DNA from: Bradyrhizobium sp. AZCC 2262
GTDB lineage: Bacteria; Pseudomonadota; Alphaproteobacteria; Rhizobiales; Xanthobacteraceae
Reading direction: 5' to 3'
Length of the DNA: 64,000 nt
NCBI RefSeq assembly: GCF_036924535.1
Contig: NZ_JAZHRT010000001.1
Location: forward strand, 3,162,001-3,226,000
Shown here: piece by piece, positions 53,115 to 64,000 of the stretch
How positions within the stretch are numbered: position 1 is the first letter of the stretch
How the letters are laid out: every line of letters starts with the position of its first letter
Notes under the pieces: generated by a model
What the model was told of the DNA's origin: nothing
What the model saw: the letters and a program-made list of their open reading frames with translations, nothing else
Database searches by the model: none
Translations under genes and position numbers: made by a program

Positions 53115-54155
53115 CTAATACTTAAACACGGTGCTGAAATGAAGTTCAGACAAGTTTTTCGAAATTACAAGCCTAAGAAGCAGCACGAGCATTCCAATCG
53201 CAAACAATTGACTGTTGTACTCTTCGTCAATTCGCTTCTTACTTTCCTCTTCATCATTGCGAAAGAACGATCGTATTTGTCGATCGCCGTGTATCATTCT
53301 CGAACGGAAATTATATGAATCGCCAATCATTTTTGAGAGCCATGCGGCATCGATTTTGTCCGCGAAGAGTGCGCCTAGTTTCTCTCTAAGCTGTCCCACT
53401 GATGACCGACCATTCTCAACTAAGAGCGCCTCGATCCCAGCAAGTGCCCAAATGAGGTCAGACAATTCGTCGTTTCGAAACTGACTAACAAACAACCTTG
53501 TGAAGTAGTTTAGTGCGCGCGATGCTGGTGTATCACTGTATCCATCGAATATGCCGTTCTGCGCAAATGTCCATTTGATGACCTCGTTGATTCCCACATC
53601 AATCTCAGGAAATGCGCTATTCTCCCTTAGGAATTCAATCGACTCATGAATTTCAGATAAATAATAGCGATCTACTCCGTACCTAGCGCCATCGACTATC
53701 CAGATATTTCCAATAGGACGTACCGCGCCTTGATATGCGATGGATAATGCGCAAAAATAATTTTGAATCGTCAACTCGAGATAGTGGGGCAGGAGGTCTT
53801 TCCAATCTGAGATGGTCCGATCTGTTGTTTGCGCAACTTTTGCGCCCTTTTGATCTGTAGCGAAAAATCTATCTTCGCCCGGAAATTCGAATAGGCCCGT
53901 GAATTCCAAAACGGCATCGCCGACCTGAAGGAATGGCGTCTTGCTAAAGAAGCGTGTTTTCTGGCTAATGGTGCAGGCACGGGCAGTAACGGCCAACAAT
54001 TGTCCGTTGCAGGCAAAGCTGCCACGTATTGGGATGGTCTTTTGCCTTTCAAAATCGTTGAAGAATTGATGATAGAGATGTGAGGATATGTCAGAGTCCA
54101 TCCGAAGGGGTGGATGGATCGCATACACCGCCTTCAACTTCGTCGAAGTTTGCAC
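53115..54155 (-). CDS. ApeA-like HEPN-domain protein, AT-rich
   Basis: 346 residues; start GTG 54155, preceded by GAGAGGACAATGTT. Base composition is clearly lower in GC than any neighbour and the codons use many A/T ends, which suggests transfer. The C-terminal part (about 210-332) looks like the ApeA-type HEPN domain: WALAGIEALLVENG, QLREKLGALF and YNFRSRMIHG, with the RNase motif R284-x4-H289. The N-terminal 200 residues are beta-rich and unrecognised. HEPN proteins of this type include anti-phage abortive-infection RNases. It lies 12 bases behind uvrA on the same strand. Confidence 0.75.
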   Translation of the reverse strand: MQTSTKLKAVYAIHPPLRMDSDISSHLYHQFFNDFERQKTIPIRGSFACNGQLLAVTARACTISQKTRFFSKTPFLQVGDAVLEFTGLFEFPGEDRFFATDQKGAKVAQTTDRTISDWKDLLPHYLELTIQNYFCALSIAYQGAVRPIGNIWIVDGARYGVDRYYLSEIHESIEFLRENSAFPEIDVGINEVIKWTFAQNGIFDGYSDTPASRALNYFTRLFVSQFRNDELSDLIWALAGIEALLVENGRSSVGQLREKLGALFADKIDAAWLSKMIGDSYNFRSRMIHGDRQIRSFFRNDEEESKKRIDEEYNSQLFAIGMLVLLLRLVISKNLSELHFSTVFKY

Positions 54156-54167
54156 AACATTGTCCTC

Positions 54168-57152
<2,985 letters not shown>

Positions 57153-57241
57153 ATCGGCATTTCCAGACGCGTGGGAGACGCGCCACGTTGGGCGCGCATT
57201 GCCCGCGAGAACCGGGATCAGGCGCCGATGATTGAAAGTCG

Positions 57242-57256
57242 GAACATAGGAAGAAC
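57242..57256 (-). promoter_or_regulatory. LexA (SOS) box of uvrA
   Basis: GAACATAGGAAGAAC is GAAC-N7-GAAC, on the gene strand GTTC-N7-GTTC, the alphaproteobacterial LexA motif. It lies 90 bases upstream of the uvrA start. Confidence 0.75.
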
Positions 57257-57363
57257 GACGAGGGATTTCCAGTGCCGCGTGCGAATCATCAACGGATTGT
57301 TTGTGCTGTCCTTCTTTGGCAGCAGCAGTCAGCAGCTCCGATCGGAACTCCCCAAATAAATTC

Positions 57364-57392
57364 GCCTCCGTTCCGGATCGCGGAACGGAGGC
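57364..57392 (-). terminator. Terminator hairpin of the porin gene at 57434
   Basis: GCCTCCGTTCCG pairs with CGGAACGGAGGC around a short loop; on the minus strand AATTTATTT follows. Confidence 0.8.
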
Positions 57393-57433
57393 GCAGGCAT
57401 TTTCAGCGGGAATACTTGGATCAGCGGGAAGTC

Positions 57434-58090
57434 TTAGAAGTGATAGTTCACGCCGACCTGAACGCTGTTCAGGTTGAGCGTTCCGCTCGCAACGCCCACG
57501 ACAATGCCAGGGAAATTGTAGGTTTCGCCCTGGAAGCTGCGATAGAGGTACTCGGCCTTGACCGACCATTTCGGTGCGAACATGACCTCGACACCAGCGC
57601 CGACGGTCCAGCCGGAGTGGAAGTGGCTGTCCGAAGCGCTCAGGCCGAGCAACGTGGCGGTCATGCGGTTGTCGGCCCAGGCGTAGCCGCCGGTGCCGTA
57701 GACCAGGACCTGATCGAAGGCATAGCCGACGCGGCCACGAACGGTGCCCATGTCGCGAATCTTGTCGCTGACCGAGGCGAGGCCCACGATGCCCACGGTG
57801 GCGCCCACGTCAGCCCAGGCGGCATCCGCTTCGATGCCGAGCACGACGTTACCCATTTGCCAGTTGTAGCCAGCGGTGCCGCCGGCGAAGCCCCCGCTAA
57901 GCGTGCCCAGGCCGTCGGAGTTTTCCTGGGCGTAGCCGCCCATCGCGCCGATGTAGAACCCGCTCCAGTTATTGATCGCAACTGCCATCGGCGGCGCCTT
58001 GGTATAGGGCCGTGCAGCCAGATCTGCGGCGGCCGCAGGGGCGATCCCAAGCGCGATAAGAGCGGTCGTCGTCAGCAGAATTTTCTTCAC
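57434..58090 (-). CDS. Omp31-like outer-membrane beta-barrel protein
   Basis: 218 residues from GTG 58090, which follows AAGGAAGAAGAAC and gives a proper signal peptide ([19 protein letters not shown]); longer frames do not. Then [33 protein letters not shown] and the barrel ending VQVGVNYHF. Outer membrane. Same family as 48197 and 58321. Confidence 0.93.
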   Translation of the reverse strand: MKKILLTTTALIALGIAPAAAADLAARPYTKAPPMAVAINNWSGFYIGAMGGYAQENSDGLGTLSGGFAGGTAGYNWQMGNVVLGIEADAAWADVGATVGIVGLASVSDKIRDMGTVRGRVGYAFDQVLVYGTGGYAWADNRMTATLLGLSASDSHFHSGWTVGAGVEVMFAPKWSVKAEYLYRSFQGETYNFPGIVVGVASGTLNLNSVQVGVNYHF

Positions 58091-58265
58091 GTTCTTCTTC
58101 CTTCCTTCGGGATTTCCAACGCAACTATGCGCGTAGTCAATTTGAGGTTGCTTGCGCATATAGCGTGAAGTCATCGCATAAGGCTGTCGCCGAAAAACCA
58201 CATCCGCGGCAAAAGATAGGTAATCTGCAACCGCAGCGGGTGCGCGTAATCCTGCGGTACAACCA

Positions 58266-58298
58266 AACAAAAAGGCCGGCGTTGAGCCGGCCTTTCCG
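58266..58298 (-). terminator. Terminator of the porin gene at 58321
   Basis: AAAGGCCGGC (58271-58280) pairs with GCCGGCCTTT (58286-58295); on the minus strand TTTTTGTTTGG follows. Confidence 0.9.
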
Positions 58299-58320
58299 TA
58301 TTCCGTTTGCTGTGTCGCGA

Positions 58321-59070
58321 TCAGTACTTCGCGATGACCGGGCCACCCCAGCGGTAGTTGACGCGAACCGTGACGAGGTCGACGTCCTGACGGATGCGAT
58401 CGGCGGCGAAGAAGCCGCCACCCACCGGAGAGATGAAGGTGTAGGTGCGGTCCTGCATGAACAGGTGGTCGTATTCGATGGCGGCCGACCAGTTCGGAGC
58501 GAAGCCGTATTCGAGGCCGACACCGACCACGCCACCCCAGCGGGTGTCATCACCGGTGGTGCCGGTGACGATGCCCGTGGGAATATCGACGATGCGGAAA
58601 CGATCCGCGGTGACGGCCGCGCCGCCCTTGACGTAGAACAGAACGTTGTTGGCGGCCCAACCGACCTGGCCGGTAATCAGGCCGAATGCATCGATCTTCG
58701 ATTCGTTCCTGGAGCCGAGGAAGAGCGTGCTCGCGTTGCTGCCCCTGAAGTCCGCCCAGTTGCCCTGGCCTTCAATACCGAACACCCAGGTGCCGGTCTG
58801 CCAGCGATAACCGATCTGACCACCGGCGGTGCCGCCGGTCGCGTCATGGCAACCCTCACCGCCGATAAAGAGAGCAGGCGCCACCGAATCCCAGCACTTG
58901 CGGCTCGAACCCCAACCACCGTTGGCGCCGATATAGAAGCCGCTCCAGTCGTACACGACGGCGATCGGTGTCGGCGGGGCCTTGACGTAAGGACGCGCCG
59001 CGAGGTCGGCAGCCGCCGCTGGTGCCGCGAACGCGATGAGAGCAACCGTACCTAACAGAAACTTCTTCAT
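58321..59070 (-). CDS. Omp31-like outer-membrane beta-barrel protein
   Basis: 249 residues, signal peptide 1-20 (AFAAPAAA-AD). [32 protein letters not shown], then two cysteines (KCWDSVAPALFIGGEGCHD, about 57-75) that the other two porins lack and which may form a loop disulfide. Ends VRVNYRWGGPVIAKY. Outer membrane. Confidence 0.93.
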   Translation of the reverse strand: MKKFLLGTVALIAFAAPAAAADLAARPYVKAPPTPIAVVYDWSGFYIGANGGWGSSRKCWDSVAPALFIGGEGCHDATGGTAGGQIGYRWQTGTWVFGIEGQGNWADFRGSNASTLFLGSRNESKIDAFGLITGQVGWAANNVLFYVKGGAAVTADRFRIVDIPTGIVTGTTGDDTRWGGVVGVGLEYGFAPNWSAAIEYDHLFMQDRTYTFISPVGGGFFAADRIRQDVDLVTVRVNYRWGGPVIAKY

Positions 59071-59626
59071 CCTCTATCTCCAGCTCTTGCCCGCTTCCGT
59101 TGGTCCCGAAGCGTTGCCGTGATGACGCGAGCGCCCGCGCCGGTAGGTAATTTTATAGCGTGACTCGCTCAAAAATTGCGTCTCCAAATTGCAACACTTG
59201 TGACCCAAAATATGGAGTCAAGCTCATGATATACTTACGTTATTCACGCTAGCGGGCGGAACTTTCAGTTCCATTTTGTCATTTTCTGGGCTCGATTGTG
59301 GCGAACTGAGGTCGCCATATAGTTGAATGGCGAGTCGGCCCCGAGACGACCCCCAGTCGACCCCATAGCGACGTGAGATTCCGGAACAAAGCTGGAACAC
59401 CTGCAGGGGCGATGCTATATGTGGATAACCGCAGACTTGCCGAGGGATCGCTAAGTCGGCGGGCTTTGCGAGCGTATAGGGTCGTTTCAGATGTCCTGAT
59501 GCGGACGCAGCGAGCGGACAAGGCGACAGGTCAAGAAACTGGCGACAGGTCAGGAATTGAAGGCGGCCGGCACTTGGCGGGCTCGACCAGTGATTTTTGC
59601 CCGGCGATATCGAGTGGAGAGCGGCG
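59071..59626. other. Porin-ssb divergent region
   Basis: 556 bases without a supported gene; contains the SOS box at 59384-59398. The region 59150-59300 is less GC-rich than its surroundings and may hold the porin promoter. Confidence 0.5.
59384..59398 (+). promoter_or_regulatory. LexA (SOS) box upstream of ssb
   Basis: GAACAAAGCTGGAAC is GAAC-N7-GAAC. It lies about 230 bases before the ssb start, so the ssb leader would be long. Confidence 0.65.
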
Positions 59627-60118
59627 ATGGCGGGAAGCGTAAACAAGGTGATTCTGGTCGGCAACCTCGGCAAGGATCCTGAAATCCGGCGGACACAGGA
59701 CGGGCGGCCGATTGCCAATCTGAGCATCGCGACGTCGGAAACCTGGCGCGACAAGGGCACCGGCGAGCGCAAGGAAAAGACCGAGTGGCACCGCGTCGTG
59801 ATCTTCAACGAGGGACTCTGCAAGGTCGCCGAGCAATATCTGAAGAAGGGCGCCAAGGTTTACATCGAGGGCGCGCTGCAGACCCGCAAATGGACCGACC
59901 AGAGCGGCGTCGAGAAATACTCGACCGAAGTCGTGCTGCAGGGCTTCAACTCGACCCTGACCATGCTGGACGGCCGCAGCGGCGGCGGTGGTGGCAGCTT
60001 CGGCTCCGACGATGCCGGCGATTTCGGCTCCAGCAGTCCGGCCAGTTCGGCGCCGCGGCGGGCCGTGGCCGCCGGCGGTGGCCGCAACAGCGACATGGAC
60101 GACGACATCCCGTTCTAA
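59627..60118 (+). CDS. ssb: Single-stranded DNA-binding protein
   Basis: 163 residues; ATG 59627 follows GGAGAGCGGCG. OB-fold (1-110): [57 protein letters not shown] Gly/Ser-rich linker leads to the acidic tail DMDDDIPF, which binds partner repair and replication proteins. Confidence 0.97.
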   Translation: MAGSVNKVILVGNLGKDPEIRRTQDGRPIANLSIATSETWRDKGTGERKEKTEWHRVVIFNEGLCKVAEQYLKKGAKVYIEGALQTRKWTDQSGVEKYSTEVVLQGFNSTLTMLDGRSGGGGGSFGSDDAGDFGSSSPASSAPRRAVAAGGGRNSDMDDDIPF

Positions 60119-60311
60119 GCTGGAAGCCTGATCAATTGCCACGCAAGGTGACGCGTCCTCAGGGCAGGCGTCGCTCCGCAGCAAGGCAGTGGGGGCGCAT
60201 GCGCCCGCGCTTCCAAGGCATTAGCGGCATTCCGTAAAAGCCAAACCCTCTGCTCCCGTTGCGATTTGCGGCCCGCCCGCCATCGGGACGGAAGCTTCGA
60301 TCTCGACTTAA

Positions 60312-60338
60312 CTTGACAACGTCAAGATTGAACTTGAC
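60312..60338 (+). promoter_or_regulatory. CTTGAC repeat operator candidate
   Basis: CTTGAC-AAC-GTCAAG (60312-60326) is a perfect inverted repeat, and a further CTTGAC starts at 60333, 21 bases (two helix turns) after the first. Likely binding site of a small regulator upstream of the DUF2306 gene. Confidence 0.5.
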
Positions 60339-60414
60339 GGTGGAAAGATTGATGTGAATACTCCTTACATGAGACCGGGCTGCTGGCTTGGTCGAATGAA
60401 CGCGGGAGTTTCAA

Positions 60415-60813
60415 ATGTCGCTTGCGCCGTTGCTCAATGCCGCTCCTGCAATACCCCTTCATGCCTTTGCGGCGATGGCCGCCTTCGCGCTTGGCGTGGT
60501 GCAGCTCGCAGCTCCAAAGGGGACGCTGCCGCACCGGACGATCGGCTGGATCTGGGTCGGCCTGATGGCCACCGTCGCCGCCAGTTCGCTCTGGATCCAC
60601 GAGATCAGGCTGTTCGGCCCGTGGAGCCCGATCCATCTGCTCTCGATCTACGTTCTGATCATGCTGCCGATCGCCGTTATCGCCGCACGCCGCCATAATG
60701 TACGGCGCCATCGCCTGGCGATGATCGGCATGTTCACGGGCGGGTTGGTCATCGCCGGCCTGTTCACCTTCCTGCCGGGGAGGATCATGCATGCCGCGGT
60801 TTTCGGCCAATAG
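60415..60813 (+). CDS. DUF2306 membrane protein
   Basis: 132 residues with about four hydrophobic segments (12-32, 43-60, 70-90, 104-122). IPLHAFAAMAAFALGVVQLA and HRTIGWIWVGLM with conserved His, and RRHRLAMIGMFTGGLVIAGL, fit DUF2306. Function unknown; the histidines could bind heme or metal. Confidence 0.82.
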   Translation: MSLAPLLNAAPAIPLHAFAAMAAFALGVVQLAAPKGTLPHRTIGWIWVGLMATVAASSLWIHEIRLFGPWSPIHLLSIYVLIMLPIAVIAARRHNVRRHRLAMIGMFTGGLVIAGLFTFLPGRIMHAAVFGQ

Positions 60814-60826
60814 GCGGACGAGCGAA

Positions 60827-60870
60827 AACGCCGTTTTGGGCGCTGCCTTTCCGGTCCCAAAATGGCGGTT
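60827..60870. repeat. Inverted repeat before gyrA
   Basis: AACGCCGTTTTGGG and CCCAAAATGGCGGTT pair over about 14 bases with one bulge and one G-T. No T run follows. May end transcription of the DUF2306 gene. Confidence 0.5.
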
Positions 60871-61017
60871 CCAGCAAGGCTCGCGAGTGACGCCTTCAAT
60901 CCCGGTAAGTCCATGAAAAAACGAGCGGAAAAACAGCGCGTCCGGAGCGCTTCGGGGTGGTTATCGGACCCCCGATGCGCTATATGATTCTCAGCTGAGA
61001 ACTGACCGGATTCCCCT

Positions 61018-63747
<2,730 letters not shown>

Positions 63748-63900
63748 GGCCGGTCTGCAGCGAATAGCCCAGGTGGAGCGAAGCGCACCCGGCGCGCCGC
63801 GCCAGGGTTCCCGTGCACGGTAAACCTGCTCTTAACCATAGATTGATACACAGTTGCGGTGTCCGGGTGGTGACCGTCCGGCTAAACGGGAGCGGATATC

Positions 63901-64000
63901 ATGCCCGTCGAGATGCTGACGTATGCCGAGCTGGGAGAAAGGCTCAAAGTTTCCCCGGAGGCTGCCCGTGCTCTGGTGAAGCGACACCGATGGCCGCGCT
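63901..64000 (+). CDS. Start of a small HTH-like protein, cut by the window end
   Basis: ATG 63901 follows CGGGAGCGGATATC. The visible 33 codons read MPVEMLTYAELGERLKVSPE then AARALVKRHRWPR, a helix-turn-helix like the excisionase/MerR or small DNA-binding proteins frequent in bradyrhizobia. Continues beyond the window. Confidence 0.7.
   Translation, partial: MPVEMLTYAELGERLKVSPEAARALVKRHRWPR

Noticed and set aside
57153..57569. N-terminal extension of uvrA
   Set aside because: Contains the SOS box and has no similarity to UvrA; ATG 57152 precedes the conserved start.

Overview
The window is a stretch of ordinary, gene-dense chromosome from an alphaproteobacterium of the Bradyrhizobium type (Nitrobacteraceae). 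The evidence is high GC, a eukaryote-like glutamine synthetase II (glnII) with a GstI-like gene beside it, an Irr-type iron box (TTAGAA-N3-TTCTAA) in front of a TonB receptor, LexA boxes of the alphaproteobacterial GAAC-N7-GAAC form before uvrA and ssb, Omp31-like porins, and several families of short palindromic intergenic repeats. No rRNA, tRNA, CRISPR array, complete insertion sequence or prophage was seen.

Layout. 1-2.6 kb: end of an unrecognised gene, a tyrosine phosphatase, a small secreted protein, gstI-like. 2.6-7.9 kb: glnII, then two paralogous proteins made of tandem GrlR-like domains, flanking a ModA-like binding protein, a Sel1-repeat protein and a YdcZ-type transporter. 7.6-11.4 kb: iron uptake unit (TonB receptor, PepSY membrane protein that seems to start at CTG, small membrane protein). 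11.6-21.7 kb: a degenerate HtrA-like protein coupled to a LuxR-type regulator, an ABC-F ATPase, glycerophosphodiesterase, dienelactone-hydrolase-like enzyme, an operon of MBL hydrolase, nitroreductase and acyl-CoA dehydrogenase, and a chemoreceptor. 21.7-27.4 kb: repeat-rich and small-gene region (SDR, GST, response regulator). 27.6-35.4 kb: pcm, nlpD-like, DUF815 ATPase (opposite strand), yajC-secD-secF followed by homologues of the mitochondrial complex I assembly factors NDUFAF3 and NDUFAF6. 35.4-48.1 kb: a kinase fused to an acyl-CoA-synthetase C-terminal domain, trmFO, a transglycosylase, several small conserved genes, a frameshifted TPR gene, and an acyl-CoA synthetase operon. 48.2-64 kb: Omp31-like porin, AAA ATPase, a SRPBCC gene cut by an amber codon, a beta-propeller protein, a PRC-barrel protein, an AT-rich ApeA-like HEPN gene behind uvrA, two more porins, ssb, a DUF2306 protein, gyrA and the start of one more gene.

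How the parts work together: nitrogen assimilation (glnII with a sigma-54 promoter and its putative translational inhibitor GstI), iron uptake under probable Irr control, protein export and complex I assembly (yajC-secDF block), and SOS-controlled DNA maintenance (uvrA, ssb) are the recognisable themes. The parts that seem least described are the double-GrlR paralogues, the kinase/AMP-C fusion, the pseudo-HtrA/LuxR pair and the HEPN gene behind uvrA.
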